A stretch of DNA of 64,000 nt. Origin: Paenibacillus lutimineralis (GTDB lineage Bacteria > Bacillota > Bacilli > Paenibacillales > Paenibacillaceae). Location of the stretch: positions 6,005,501 through 6,069,500 of the forward strand of contig NZ_CP034346.1 of NCBI RefSeq assembly GCF_003991425.1, given 5' to 3'. Each line of letters begins with the position of its first letter. The stretch's first letter is position 1. The notes beneath the pieces are model-generated. The model worked only from the letters and a program-made list of their open reading frames with translations, was not told where the DNA came from and did not search any database. This document shows, piece by piece, positions 34,388 through 43,692 of this stretch. The translations under genes were made by a program, and so were the position numbers.

Positions 34388-36277
34388 TTAGCTAACTTCC
34401 TGACCTATGCCGCCACCAGTAAACTGGCTATTGTACAGATCGGCGTAGAATCCACCTTCAGCCAACAGCTCGGCATGTGTTCCCTTTTCGATCACAGTAC
34501 CGTGATTCATGACAAGAATCAGATCGGCATCCTTGATCGTTGACAGACGGTGGGCAATAACGAAGCTCGTTCTACCCTTCATGAGCTCATTCATTGCTCT
34601 CTGGATGTAAACCTCTGTCCGAGTATCGACGCTGCTTGTCGCTTCATCCAGAATCAGGATTGCTGGATCAGCCAGAATAGCACGGGCAATCGTCAGCAGC
34701 TGCTTCTGACCTTGAGAGATATTGGAGGCTTCTTCGTTCAGAATGGTATCGTAGCCTCCTGGCAATGTACGGATGAAATGATCTGCATGAGCGGTCTTGG
34801 CTGCCTGGATAATCTCTTCCTCCGTCGCTCCTTCACGTCCATATGCGATGTTATCACGGATCGTTCCGTTGAACAGCCAGGTATCCTGCAGCACCATCCC
34901 GAACAGACTGCGCAGATCCCCGCGTTTCATATCGGTGATGTTCACGCCGTCAACCGTAATCTTGCCATCCGTCACTTCATAGAATCGCATTAGCAAGTTA
35001 ATGAGCGTGGTCTTACCCGCACCCGTCGGTCCGACAATCGCGATCGTCTGGCCTTTGGACACATCGATATTCATATCCTCAATCAAGATTTTGTCTGGAT
35101 CATAACCGAACTTCACATGATCGAAAGATACATTCCCCTTCGCTTGCGGCAATGTCACCGGCTTAGCTGCTTCCGCGACTTCCTCTTCTTCATCAAGAAT
35201 CTCAAAGACACGTTCGGCTGAAGCTACCGTGGATTGAATAATATTAGCGATATTAGCGGTCTGGGCAATGGGTTGTGTGAATTGTCTGGTATACTGAATA
35301 AATGCTTGAACATCCCCGATGTTGATTCTGCCCTTTGTCACCAAAATACCACCAACGACAGATACGAGCACATAACCGATATTACCAATGAAATTCATAA
35401 TCGGCATGATCACGCCAGAGATGAATTGCGCCTTCCAGCCAGCTTGATACAAACGTTCGTTAACCTCATTGAATTCATCCAATGATCTTTGCTCACGGCC
35501 GAATACCTTCACCACGTTGTGGCCCGTATACATTTCCTCAACATGGCCATTCAGCTCACCAAGTTCTTTCTGCTGCCGTAGAAACTGCTTCTGCGACTTC
35601 TTAGCAATCGAAGTGATGGCCACTACGCTAAGTGGCAAGGTCAACACAGCGATCAATGTCATCAACGGGCTGATCGAGAGCATCATCACGATAACGCCGA
35701 TAATCGTAAGCACCGAGGTTATTAACTGGGTCAAGCTCTGCTGTAGTGTAGAACTGATATTATCAACGTCATTCGTGACCCGGCTCAGAATCTCACCGTG
35801 GGTGCGGGCATCGAAATATTTTAACGGCAGGCGGTTCAGCTTGTCATTGACTTCTCTACGCAGATCATAGACTGTCTTCTGGGCCACACCGGCCATTAGA
35901 TACTGTTGTACATAACCAAATGCGGCACTTAATAGATAGAGTCCAATAAGAATTAAGATGATTTGCCCTACGTATTGAAAATCAATAGATGCGCCAGGTA
36001 CACCATTTATTTTTCCCATAATGCCTTCAAACAGCTTCGTTGTTGCGTGCCCCATAACCTTCGGGCTTAGCACACTGAACACCGTACTCAGGATGGCCAT
36101 GATCAGCACAGCTAGTAGTTGCACTTTATGCGGTGCCAAATAGTGAATAAGACGTTTCAGCGTACCCTTGAAGTCCTTCGCTTTCTCTACCGGACGACCC
36201 ATCGCCCCATGTCCACCACCAGGGCCGGGGCCTCTATGACCGCCGCCAATCTTTCCTTTTGTCTGCTCTTGGCTCAT
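34388..36277 (-). CDS. ABC exporter half, canonical ATPase (multidrug type)
   Basis: A 629-residue half-transporter: a Gly/Pro/His-rich N-terminus (about 1-25), six membrane helices (about 50-350), and an ATPase domain with Walker A GPTGAGKTT, Walker B AILILDEATSSVD and His in IAHRLST. The signature is NISQGQ rather than LSGGQ. It forms a heterodimer with the upstream half-transporter; the ATG overlaps that stop by four bases. By order and size the pair resembles YfiB/YfiC and the LmrCD/BmrCD group, which export drugs or lipophilic compounds. The MarR gene upstream is the likely regulator. Confidence 0.9.
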   Translation of the reverse strand: MSQEQTKGKIGGGHRGPGPGGGHGAMGRPVEKAKDFKGTLKRLIHYLAPHKVQLLAVLIMAILSTVFSVLSPKVMGHATTKLFEGIMGKINGVPGASIDFQYVGQIILILIGLYLLSAAFGYVQQYLMAGVAQKTVYDLRREVNDKLNRLPLKYFDARTHGEILSRVTNDVDNISSTLQQSLTQLITSVLTIIGVIVMMLSISPLMTLIAVLTLPLSVVAITSIAKKSQKQFLRQQKELGELNGHVEEMYTGHNVVKVFGREQRSLDEFNEVNERLYQAGWKAQFISGVIMPIMNFIGNIGYVLVSVVGGILVTKGRINIGDVQAFIQYTRQFTQPIAQTANIANIIQSTVASAERVFEILDEEEEVAEAAKPVTLPQAKGNVSFDHVKFGYDPDKILIEDMNIDVSKGQTIAIVGPTGAGKTTLINLLMRFYEVTDGKITVDGVNITDMKRGDLRSLFGMVLQDTWLFNGTIRDNIAYGREGATEEEIIQAAKTAHADHFIRTLPGGYDTILNEEASNISQGQKQLLTIARAILADPAILILDEATSSVDTRTEVYIQRAMNELMKGRTSFVIAHRLSTIKDADLILVMNHGTVIEKGTHAELLAEGGFYADLYNSQFTGGGIGQEVS

Positions 36278-38004
36278 GCGATCTCCTCCTCCGATAGCTG
36301 CGAATACACGATCTCACGGTATACATCGCAAGTCTCCATTAATTCATGATGCGTGCCGACTCCAGCAACCTTGCTCTCGTTCAATACGATAATCCGGTCA
36401 GCATTCATAACTGTACTGACCCGCTGTGCCACGATCAAGACGGTGGACTCCTTCGTCTCATTCTTCAATGCAGCGCGCAGCTTGGCATCGGTCTTGAAAT
36501 CAAGCGCCGAGAAGCTGTCATCAAAGATGTAAATCTCGGCATCTCGTACCAATGCACGGGCAATAGAGAGGCGCTGCTTCTGCCCGCCGGATACATTCGT
36601 TCCGCCCTGAGCGATCTGCGAATCGTAGCCATCTTCCATTCTCGATATAAACCCGGCAGCCTGGGCAATCTCAGCCGCATACTGCACTTCCTCATCCGTC
36701 GCATCTTCCTTACCATAACGGATATTGTCAGCAATCGTCCCGGTGAACAGCACGGCCTTCTGCGGTACGAAGCCGATCTTCTGACGCAACTCATGCTGCG
36801 GAATATCCCGAACGTCTATACCGTCCACAAGCACTCGGCCGCTCTCTACATCGTAGAACCTCGGAATCAGGTTAATCATCGTCGATTTACCTGAACCTGT
36901 GCCGCCGATAATTGCAGTCGTCTCACCCGGATTTGCGATGAACGAGATATTCTGCACCGCTGGCTGCTCTGCGCCCGGATAGCTAAAGGTCACATCTTGG
37001 AATTCAATATGGCCTCTCATGCTGCTGCTCTTGGCATTAGACTGAGCCGGATCTTCAATGACAGGCTCCATATCCAGCACTTCATTGATCCGTACAGCCG
37101 ATGCGGAAGCACGTGGAATCAATACGAACATCATAGATACCATTACGAGCGAGAACATGATCTGCATGGCATACTGCAGGAAAGCCATTAGATCGCCGAC
37201 CGCCATTTTCTCAGCATCAATCCGCAGTCCGCCGAACCAAATGATGGCTACGGAGGAGAGATTCATGATCAGCATGACCACCGGCATCAAATAGGCCATC
37301 AGCTTGTTCACTTTGATCATGGTATTGGTTAAATCCCGGTTCGCTTCATCAAAACGCTGTGTCTCATGTTCGATCCGATTGAAAGAACGGATGACGCGGA
37401 TTCCTGTCAGTCCTTCGCGCATAACCAGATTCAATCTGTCGATCTTCTTCTGAATCGATTTGAACAGTGGAATGCCCTTTCTTACAATCCCGAAAATAAT
37501 AGCTGCTAATACGGGAATGACTACAACGAGGACAAGCGTCAAAGTAGCGTCCTTAGATACTGCCATAATTACGCCGCCGATACACATCATCGGCGCCATC
37601 ATCATCATACGGAGCATCATAATTAACACTTGCTGAACCTGAGTAATATCATTTGTCGTCCGTGTAATCATCGAAGCGGTACCGATCTTGTCGAATTCCT
37701 CCAGCGAGAAATTCGATACATGATTAAATACCTTGCCACGCATTGATTTACCGAAGCCCATCGCTGCCTTCGATGAGAAGAAGCTGCCACCGATCGCGCA
37801 GGCCATCCCGCCGATCGCGACAAGCAGCATATAGCCGCCAATCTTCCAAATATATGCCGTATCACCTTTGACGACGCCCGTGTTCACAATATCGGACATC
37901 AGCGTCGGCAAGTACAATTCGGCGAGCGATTGGAAGAACACTAGCGCCATCGCTGCGATGACTAGCCATTTGTATGGTTTCAAATGTCTGAAAAGTTTTA
38001 TCAT
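36274..38004 (-). CDS. ABC exporter half, degenerate ATPase site
   Basis: A 576-residue half-transporter with six membrane helices followed by an ATPase domain. Walker A is GGTGSGKST and the signature is NVSGGQKQRL. The Walker B ends IYIFDDSFSALD, so the catalytic Glu is replaced by Asp; the switch residue lies in VAQRVST where the partner has His. One of the two composite sites is therefore degenerate, as in TM287/288 and LmrCD. With its partner it forms an asymmetric exporter. It is read from the same strand as the marR gene 212 bases upstream, with a repeat element between. Confidence 0.9.
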   Translation of the reverse strand: MIKLFRHLKPYKWLVIAAMALVFFQSLAELYLPTLMSDIVNTGVVKGDTAYIWKIGGYMLLVAIGGMACAIGGSFFSSKAAMGFGKSMRGKVFNHVSNFSLEEFDKIGTASMITRTTNDITQVQQVLIMMLRMMMMAPMMCIGGVIMAVSKDATLTLVLVVVIPVLAAIIFGIVRKGIPLFKSIQKKIDRLNLVMREGLTGIRVIRSFNRIEHETQRFDEANRDLTNTMIKVNKLMAYLMPVVMLIMNLSSVAIIWFGGLRIDAEKMAVGDLMAFLQYAMQIMFSLVMVSMMFVLIPRASASAVRINEVLDMEPVIEDPAQSNAKSSSMRGHIEFQDVTFSYPGAEQPAVQNISFIANPGETTAIIGGTGSGKSTMINLIPRFYDVESGRVLVDGIDVRDIPQHELRQKIGFVPQKAVLFTGTIADNIRYGKEDATDEEVQYAAEIAQAAGFISRMEDGYDSQIAQGGTNVSGGQKQRLSIARALVRDAEIYIFDDSFSALDFKTDAKLRAALKNETKESTVLIVAQRVSTVMNADRIIVLNESKVAGVGTHHELMETCDVYREIVYSQLSEEEIA

Positions 38005-38030
38005 TCATTGATCATCTCCACTTAATAAGG

Positions 38031-38202
38031 TTGTTCAAAAATTCCGCTTTTGATCACGAAGTAATTCAAGAAGTAACTCGGCATCGAATCTTGAACTCAC
38101 CCGGGCCTTCCGGTGCTCACGTACAAACTACGTACGCTCCGCTCCTCACGCCCTAGCTTCATCCAACCTTCTTGGTGCTGAAAACCGGCCTTTTTTGAAC
38201 AA
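38031..38202. repeat. Interspersed element, full copy (A), 11-bp inverted ends
   Basis: A 172-bp stretch bounded by perfect 11-bp inverted repeats, TTGTTCAAAAA (38031-38041) and TTTTTGAACAA (38192-38202). The interior includes the palindromic ACGTAC pair and no open frame. Related pieces occur at 30903-30979, 43693-43753, 45171-45190 and 51828-51845. It lies between the marR gene and the ABC exporter pair. It looks like a non-autonomous MITE or REP-like element; no obvious target duplication is seen. Confidence 0.75.
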
Positions 38203-38215
38203 ACATTTAATAAAA

Positions 38216-38674
38216 TCATTGGTCTTGCTGGGAGCGATGCTGCTGGTCTAAATATTCATATACTTGTTCCAACAGTTCGGCCAACTGACCGCTTTTCTCT
38301 TCTCCTAAATGATTAATCAATCCGGTGAATCGACGGGTATAGGCCTCGTGTGCCTTACGAGTCACAGCTTCACCCTGTTCGGTAAGCTTAATACGAACCG
38401 CCCTGCGATCCTCTTCATCGGTATAGCGAACTACTAGCCCCCTATTCTCCAGACTACGTACAAGTGGTGTAACTGTCGGAGAGGTTACTTCCATCATGCT
38501 GCTAATCGATGAGATCATAACGCCGCGCGGATCATTATGGCTCCCCCTATGAATAAAGAACAATACTTTGACCTCGCTGGGCTTTAGACCTTCCAATGGA
38601 GGCTTATGCCATCCGGCTCTTCTGAAGCGGTTGAACACCTCCATTAGACGTTGGGTTTTAGGAGTCTCGCCCAC
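38216..38674 (-). CDS. MarR-family transcriptional regulator
   Basis: A 152-residue winged-helix repressor. Family features: LKPSEVKVLFFIHRG, SSMMEVTSPTVTPLVRSLENRGLV (recognition helix) and YTDEEDRRAVRIKLTEQG (wing). It probably dimerises through both ends and responds to small lipophilic ligands. It lies upstream of the heterodimeric ABC exporter on the same strand, the usual place for its regulator, with a repeat element between. An inverted repeat TAATTAGG/CCTAATTA in its promoter region is a good operator candidate. Stop at 38216-38218. Confidence 0.9.
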   Translation of the reverse strand: MGETPKTQRLMEVFNRFRRAGWHKPPLEGLKPSEVKVLFFIHRGSHNDPRGVMISSISSMMEVTSPTVTPLVRSLENRGLVVRYTDEEDRRAVRIKLTEQGEAVTRKAHEAYTRRFTGLINHLGEEKSGQLAELLEQVYEYLDQQHRSQQDQ

Positions 38675-38709
38675 AATTCAACACCTCCTTAATTGTTTAT
38701 ATGATTTAA

Positions 38710-38744
38710 TAATTAGGTATACTATTTATTTGCATGCCTAATTA
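38710..38744. promoter_or_regulatory. Probable MarR operator
   Basis: Inverted repeat TAATTAGG (38710-38717) and CCTAATTA (38737-38744) 36 bases before the marR start, in an A+T-rich promoter stretch. AT-rich dyads like this are typical MarR autoregulatory sites; the inner gap is long. Confidence 0.45.
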
Positions 38745-38779
38745 TATTAGCGTCAAATTGCAATGTCAAGCAGACACAA

Positions 38780-38817
38780 ATAAGGGCCGTCTGAAAGCTT
38801 CCCAGACTGGCCCTTAT
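38780..38817. terminator. Terminator of the pdaA-like gene
   Basis: Long stem ATAAGGGCC-TCTG with CAGA-GGCCCTTAT (38780-38817), 23 bases beyond the pdaA-like stop; the following U-run is weak. Confidence 0.7.
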
Positions 38818-38839
38818 ATTTCTAATAATCCATTCTTTA

Positions 38840-39661
38840 CTAAGATAGCGGTGGTCTGAATGGATCCATATCCGGTGCGATCTGCAATGCATCCAGACTC
38901 TTGAATTCGTATCCCTGCCGCCTGGCCTCATCAATAATAGCTCCTAAGGCCGCTGTGTTATCACTGGAAATGGAGTGCAGGAGGATAACCGCGCCGGGGT
39001 GAAGCTGGGATACAACATTTTTATATGCGTAGGCTTCACCCTTCTGGTCATTGACATCCCAATCTTTATAAGCGATAGACCAGAAGACATTTGTATACCC
39101 CAAGCTTTTCGACACAGCCAGAGTCCGGTCATTGAATATTCCGCGCGGCGGGCGCAGATAGCTCATCTCTTTCTTGCCCGTAACACGTCCCGCTGCTTCT
39201 TTAACCTGATTCAGCTCCTGCTGAATCTCCGAATTGGAGATCGTCGTCATATCGGGATGACTCCAAGAATGATTGCCGACTAAGTGTCCCTCGGCCACCA
39301 TTCGCTTCATAAGCTCTGGCTGACTTTTAACATAGTGACCGGTTACGAAAAAAATCGCTGGCACCTTCTTGGCCTTCAGCGTGTCCAATATTTTGGTGGT
39401 ATATCCGTTCTCATACCCGTTATCAAACGTTAGAAACAGTTCCTTGCGGGATGTATCTCCAAGGAATATAGCTCCGTGCTTATCAACCACTTCCTTGAAG
39501 CCCTCTTCATTAATAGAAGGAAGTCCACCGCCTATGCTCTTCTTGAATCCGAAATGAAAGGCCTTATCCGAGAAGGCGCTCGCAGCGGCACCATTATCCC
39601 CCCACGGTACGGGACCGAAGAGAAAACAGGCCAGCATCGCCACCATCAGGGCAAATTTCAT
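38840..39661 (-). CDS. pdaA: Polysaccharide deacetylase, PdaA family
   Basis: A 273-residue secreted NodB-fold enzyme. The signal peptide (about 1-26) is followed by a 40-residue lead and the deacetylase domain. Motif one is TFDNGYENGYT, with Asn in place of the second Asp. That change is characteristic of PdaA-type delta-lactam-forming N-deacetylases that act on muramic acid in spore cortex. Other motifs: VGNHSWSHPD (His pair for the metal), RPPRG, and VILLHSIS. In B. subtilis PdaA is needed to make cortex lactam and hence for germination. This fits with the germination operon elsewhere in the window. Monocistronic. Confidence 0.85.
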   Translation of the reverse strand: MKFALMVAMLACFLFGPVPWGDNGAAASAFSDKAFHFGFKKSIGGGLPSINEEGFKEVVDKHGAIFLGDTSRKELFLTFDNGYENGYTTKILDTLKAKKVPAIFFVTGHYVKSQPELMKRMVAEGHLVGNHSWSHPDMTTISNSEIQQELNQVKEAAGRVTGKKEMSYLRPPRGIFNDRTLAVSKSLGYTNVFWSIAYKDWDVNDQKGEAYAYKNVVSQLHPGAVILLHSISSDNTAALGAIIDEARRQGYEFKSLDALQIAPDMDPFRPPLS

Positions 39662-39740
39662 GGTTCGCTCTCTCCCTCATCATAAGTTGTTTCGACTCCC
39701 CATTAATTTCTGCCTTTTACCTTAACAATATTCACCCTGT

Positions 39741-41156
39741 TTATTTCTGCTTCTTCACCGATGGGAGTTGGGATAATTTGCTATGCCTGTAGCCATACAA
39801 ACTGTATACAGCCAGTCCAATAACCATCCAGATCAGGAAAGCGATCCAGGTGATACCCGGTAAGCTAATTAACAAGTAGCTGCAGCTCAAGATAGCAATT
39901 AAAGGAATAACCGGAACGAACGGCACCTTGAAAGAGCGGGTTAATTCTGGATTTGTTCGGCGTAAAATAATGATGCCAAGCGATACAGCGATAAAAGCGA
40001 ACAACGTGCCAATGCTGACAAGATCAGCAAGTCTGTTCAGCGGAATTAGTCCGGCGAACAGTGCGACGATCACCCCTGTCGACCAGATGCTAGTCGATGG
40101 AGCCTCTGTCTTCGGATTAAGCCGCGATAATTGTTCCGGCAACAATCCATCGCGCCCGATCGCGAACAAGAGACGGGATTGCCCGAATAGCAGCACGAAC
40201 AGCACAGTCGTTATACCGACGATTGCACCTAGTGAAATGAAGCCTGCCACCCAGTCCTGGTGGATGACCTGCAGCGCATAAGCAACTGGATTTTTGACAT
40301 CGAGCTGAGTATACGGAACGAGACCGGTTAACACAGCCGTTACAATGATATAGAGCAACGAGCAAATAACCAGCGACCAAATGATCCCCAGCGGTAAATC
40401 TTTTTGTGGATTTTTCACTTCTTCAGCAGCTGTCGCTACAACATCGAACCCGATATAGGATAGAAATGCGGTAGCTGCTCCCGTAATTACCCCGCTAAAG
40501 CCAAAAGGCATGAAGGGGCTCCAGTTCGACGGTTTTACGTAGAAAGAGCCTACAATTACGAAGAGAAGAATAACTGCAATTTTAATAATAACCATAATCG
40601 AATTGAGCCGCGTCGATTCCTTACCGCCTCTGGAGACAATGAAGGTGAGCAGCAGAACGATAAGGACAGCGGGCAAATCGATATAAGTGCCCTCCGCAGG
40701 ATTGAATGCGCTGCTGAGTGCCCGTGGAATATCCAGACCGAAGCCAGAGAGTAATCCCTGAAAATAACCGGACCAGCCACTCGCTACCATCGAAGCAGCG
40801 AAACCATACTCAAGGATCAAATCCCAGCCCAGGATCCAGGCAATCAGTTCGCCAAAGGTAGCGTAACTATACGTATAGGCGCTTCCAGATACCGGTACCA
40901 TCGAAGCAAATTCCGCGTAGCATAGCGCACAGAACGCGCATACGATTCCAGCCAGAACGAAGGAGAGAATTAATCCTGGACCGGCATGATTGGCTGCGGC
41001 TACACCGGTTAATACGAAAATCCCCGTGCCAACAACACATCCTACGCCAAGCATGGCAAGATCGAATACGCCTAGTTCTTTCTTCATATGTCTCTTGCCT
41101 GCTGCCTGTTGTTCCTCAATCATTGAGGGTATTGATTTTCTTCTAAAGTAGTTCAT
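39741..41156 (-). CDS. APC-family amino acid permease (YfnA-like)
   Basis: A 471-residue permease with twelve predicted helices, cationic amino acid transporter subgroup. Helix one has GVGCVVGTGIFVLTG, the usual substrate-binding stretch of APC proteins, and helix three is YAEFASMVPVSGSAYTYSYA. The size and sequence style match B. subtilis YfnA. Substrate is not certain; branched-chain or cationic amino acids are both known in this subgroup. Stands alone, without a clear regulator; the region between it and cidR (41157-41306) shows nothing I recognise. Confidence 0.9.
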   Translation of the reverse strand: MNYFRRKSIPSMIEEQQAAGKRHMKKELGVFDLAMLGVGCVVGTGIFVLTGVAAANHAGPGLILSFVLAGIVCAFCALCYAEFASMVPVSGSAYTYSYATFGELIAWILGWDLILEYGFAASMVASGWSGYFQGLLSGFGLDIPRALSSAFNPAEGTYIDLPAVLIVLLLTFIVSRGGKESTRLNSIMVIIKIAVILLFVIVGSFYVKPSNWSPFMPFGFSGVITGAATAFLSYIGFDVVATAAEEVKNPQKDLPLGIIWSLVICSLLYIIVTAVLTGLVPYTQLDVKNPVAYALQVIHQDWVAGFISLGAIVGITTVLFVLLFGQSRLLFAIGRDGLLPEQLSRLNPKTEAPSTSIWSTGVIVALFAGLIPLNRLADLVSIGTLFAFIAVSLGIIILRRTNPELTRSFKVPFVPVIPLIAILSCSYLLISLPGITWIAFLIWMVIGLAVYSLYGYRHSKLSQLPSVKKQK

Positions 41157-41306
41157 GCTCGCGTATCTCCCATATAAAAATTTCTACAGGATTATAATTT
41201 TAGCAAACTTCCATGGTCACGACATAGAAGGTTGGTTATATTATTGTGTCCAAATTCATGAAATTTTCAGGAAATACACTTGTTTTCAAGAGCCTATCTT
41301 CTTCTT

Positions 41307-42191
41307 TTATTGAATAAGCACCTTCTTCGCAAAACGGATCCATTCCCGCGCCGAGAAGGATAAATAGCGATCCTCACGCCAGACAACGCCAAGATACCAT
41401 GGAATAACCGGATTGACTAATCCGATGATTTTTACTCTTCTCTGGTCAATCTCACGGCAGATCGTCTCCGGCAGTAGCGTAATACCAAGCCCGGCAGCTA
41501 CCATCTCACTGATTAGGTCCCACTGTGAACTCTCATATATAACATGCGGCTGAAAGCCCACTTTGGCACACTCGGCGATAATCCGGTCATGAAGCGTGAA
41601 GTCCTCACGGAATAATACGAAGGAATCCTCGACCAGTTCATTTAGACTCACCTCCTGCCGACCTGCCAGCGGATGGGAAGGGTGCACAACGAGATTCAGC
41701 TTCTCCTCCAAAAACGGGAGAACTGCCAATCCCTCCTGTGTAGCTGGCAATACAACAACCCCGACATCTAGCGTGCCATTGGCAACATCATACTCCACCT
41801 TCTTCGCTCCGTCCTCAAAGAGTTGAATCGTAATATCAGGATAGCGTTCGTGAAATTGTCCAATCACCTTTGGAAAAAAGTTCGCACCCACCATAGGCGG
41901 CAGTCCGATGCGAATATGCCCACGCTTTAGATTACGCAAATCATCGAGCTCGGCCGTTAAATTCTGAAAGGAAGCAACGATTTGCTGCGCCTGACTGACA
42001 ATAATCTGGCCCGCATCCGTTAGCTCTATTTTTTTGCCATTGCGGTTGAAAAGGACAACCCCCAGTTCCTCCTCCAGCGATTTAATCGCCTTGCTGATGG
42101 TAGGCTGAGTAATAAACAATGCATCAGCTGCCTTTGTGAAGCTCTGATGTCTGGCGACTTCAACGAGATATTGCATCTGTCTTATATCCAA
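41307..42191 (-). CDS. cidR: LysR-type regulator CidR
   Basis: A 294-residue LysR-family regulator. The N-terminal helix-turn-helix is MQYLVEVARHQSFTKAADAL, here cut to its core, followed by TQPTISKAIKSLEEELGVVLF; the C-terminal half is the two-lobed inducer domain. It is divergent from cidA-cidB across 133 bp. This is the conserved cidR-cidAB (ywbI-ywbHG) layout, in which CidR activates cidAB in response to acetate or pyruvate overflow. A dyad in the shared promoter (42240-42264) is the likely site. Confidence 0.88.
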   Translation of the reverse strand: MDIRQMQYLVEVARHQSFTKAADALFITQPTISKAIKSLEEELGVVLFNRNGKKIELTDAGQIIVSQAQQIVASFQNLTAELDDLRNLKRGHIRIGLPPMVGANFFPKVIGQFHERYPDITIQLFEDGAKKVEYDVANGTLDVGVVVLPATQEGLAVLPFLEEKLNLVVHPSHPLAGRQEVSLNELVEDSFVLFREDFTLHDRIIAECAKVGFQPHVIYESSQWDLISEMVAAGLGITLLPETICREIDQRRVKIIGLVNPVIPWYLGVVWREDRYLSFSAREWIRFAKKVLIQ

Positions 42192-42239
42192 ATCAATCTT
42201 CTCCTGTCATAGACAAATGGAATGTAAATCATTCTTTAT

Positions 42240-42264
42240 ATTCATTTTACTCATGAAAGTGAAT
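42240..42264. promoter_or_regulatory. Candidate CidR binding dyad
   Basis: ATTCA (42240-42244) and TGAAT (42260-42264) flank an A+T-rich centre with further partial symmetry, midway between the divergent cidR and cidA starts. It has the T-N11-A style of LysR sites but no tested consensus was available. Confidence 0.35.
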
Positions 42265-42324
42265 GTTGTAATATTTTCATTAACAATTACATGAGATTTG
42301 TTATTAGAAAGGAAATGCATATCA

Positions 42325-42705
42325 ATGGGTAAGATAAAAAATTTAAGTATCATCATTCTTCAGATCGCGGCTCTATTTTTTATCTCCCTAGCGATGAATT
42401 ATATAGCGAAATGGTTGCACTTGCCGATTCCTGGTACGATTCTGGGCATCATTGTTCTATTCATCCTGCTGAAGACGAATGTGATTAAGCTAAGCTGGAT
42501 TGAACAGGGAGCGAATTGGCTGCTAGCTGAATTACTACTATTCTTCATTCCTGCAGCTGTAGGCGTGATGAACTATATGTCCCTACTGGAGCGTGACGGG
42601 ATTCGAATTCTGCTCGTCGTCATCTCCAGCACATTAGTCGTGATGGCAAGCTCCGGCCTGGTCGCATCGCGAATCTCTAAAAGGAAGGAGCAGAGAGCAC
42701 AATGA
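42325..42705 (+). CDS. cidA: Holin-like protein CidA
   Basis: A 126-residue LrgA/CidA-family protein with four helices. The family motif LPIPGTILGIIVLFILL is present in helix two, followed by GANWLLAELLLFFIPAAVGVM, shortened to LLFFIPAAVGVM. In B. subtilis and staphylococci CidAB affect lysis, and later work links the family to pyruvate uptake. The start is ATG 42325 (MGKIKNLS); an in-frame TTG nine codons earlier lacks a ribosome site. AAAGGA precedes the ATG at a somewhat long distance. The stop overlaps cidB by four bases. Confidence 0.88.
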   Translation: MGKIKNLSIIILQIAALFFISLAMNYIAKWLHLPIPGTILGIIVLFILLKTNVIKLSWIEQGANWLLAELLLFFIPAAVGVMNYMSLLERDGIRILLVVISSTLVVMASSGLVASRISKRKEQRAQ

Positions 42706-43385
42706 TGTTAGGAATTCTGTGGCTTATTATTACTTTATTGATTTATGGTCTATCCAAAAAATTATACCGGGCTTATCCGAAAGTGTATTTCTCACCGCTT
42801 CTGATTACGCCCCTTGCATTAATTATAGGCTTGATGCTTACAAATGTCTCTTTTGATACCTATAACGGAGGAGGCAAATGGCTGAGCTTAATGCTGCAAC
42901 CGGCGACGATCGCTTTCGCTATTCCTCTATACAAATATTACGATGTGTTGAAGAAGCACGCGATTGAGATATTAGCCAGTGTACTGACCGGTTCTATCGT
43001 AGCTATCTTCTCTTCCGCATTGTTTGCCGAATGGCTGCATCTGGATCATCAGTTAATTAGCAGCCTTGTGCCTCGTTCAGTTACGACTCCAATCGCAATG
43101 AGCGTCTCGCAGGTCATCGGTGGTGTACCGAATATTACAGCGGTATTCGTCATTATTACCGGTTTGCTAGGTTCCATGATCGGGCCGATGGTCGTAAAAG
43201 CGCTGCGCATCGATGGCGAAGTAGCCCGCGGTGTTCTGCTTGGTACAAGTGCACACGGTACAGGTACTTCCAAGGCATTCGAGCTTAGCTCCCTTACAGG
43301 TACGATTTCGAGCATATCGATGATTTTGGCCGCACTGTTCACACTGACGACGGCTCCGTTATTAATTGCTCTGATGTTCCACTAA
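42702..43385 (+). CDS. cidB: CidB/LrgB-family membrane protein
   Basis: A 227-residue partner of CidA with about seven helices. The well-conserved stretch VPRSVTTPIAMSVSQVIGG is present (cut to fit), together with GTSAHGTGTSKAFEL. It overlaps cidA (AATGATG), giving translational coupling. Works with CidA in the membrane; function as for CidA. A short hairpin with a T-rich tail follows. Confidence 0.9.
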   Translation: MMLGILWLIITLLIYGLSKKLYRAYPKVYFSPLLITPLALIIGLMLTNVSFDTYNGGGKWLSLMLQPATIAFAIPLYKYYDVLKKHAIEILASVLTGSIVAIFSSALFAEWLHLDHQLISSLVPRSVTTPIAMSVSQVIGGVPNITAVFVIITGLLGSMIGPMVVKALRIDGEVARGVLLGTSAHGTGTSKAFELSSLTGTISSISMILAALFTLTTAPLLIALMFH

Positions 43386-43425
43386 TTCTGGTTCCTCCCA
43401 AGTTTTATATAGATCTCTCTTTGTT

Positions 43426-43452
43426 GACCTTTCCGGATGGTAAGGTCCTTTT
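43426..43452 (+). terminator. Terminator of cidAB
   Basis: GACCTT (43426-43431) and AAGGTC (43442-43447) form a short stem followed by CTTTTTC. From here to 43692 I see no gene; only an A+T-rich stretch that probably holds the gdhA promoter. Confidence 0.65.
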
Positions 43453-43692
43453 TCATTTTGGCATATCATCGCATTATACCTATGACCATTTGGATGCAAT
43501 CTCAATATATTGGATTATTAATCATGGGCTCCTTATAAAACCGCATATATGGTTATTTATTCCTAAAAATTTAAAGGGACACCAAAGTTCATCTCATTTA
43601 GTCATATACTTCATCTAAATAAAGCTTTGTTTGTTATATAGTTTAAACATTACAATTGAGTTAGATCATTATCGTGAATTAGACAAGTGTAC

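Noticed and set aside
42325..43385. cidAB as part of a prophage holin cassette
   Set aside because: The divergent cidR and absence of any phage gene show the chromosomal cidR-cidAB locus.
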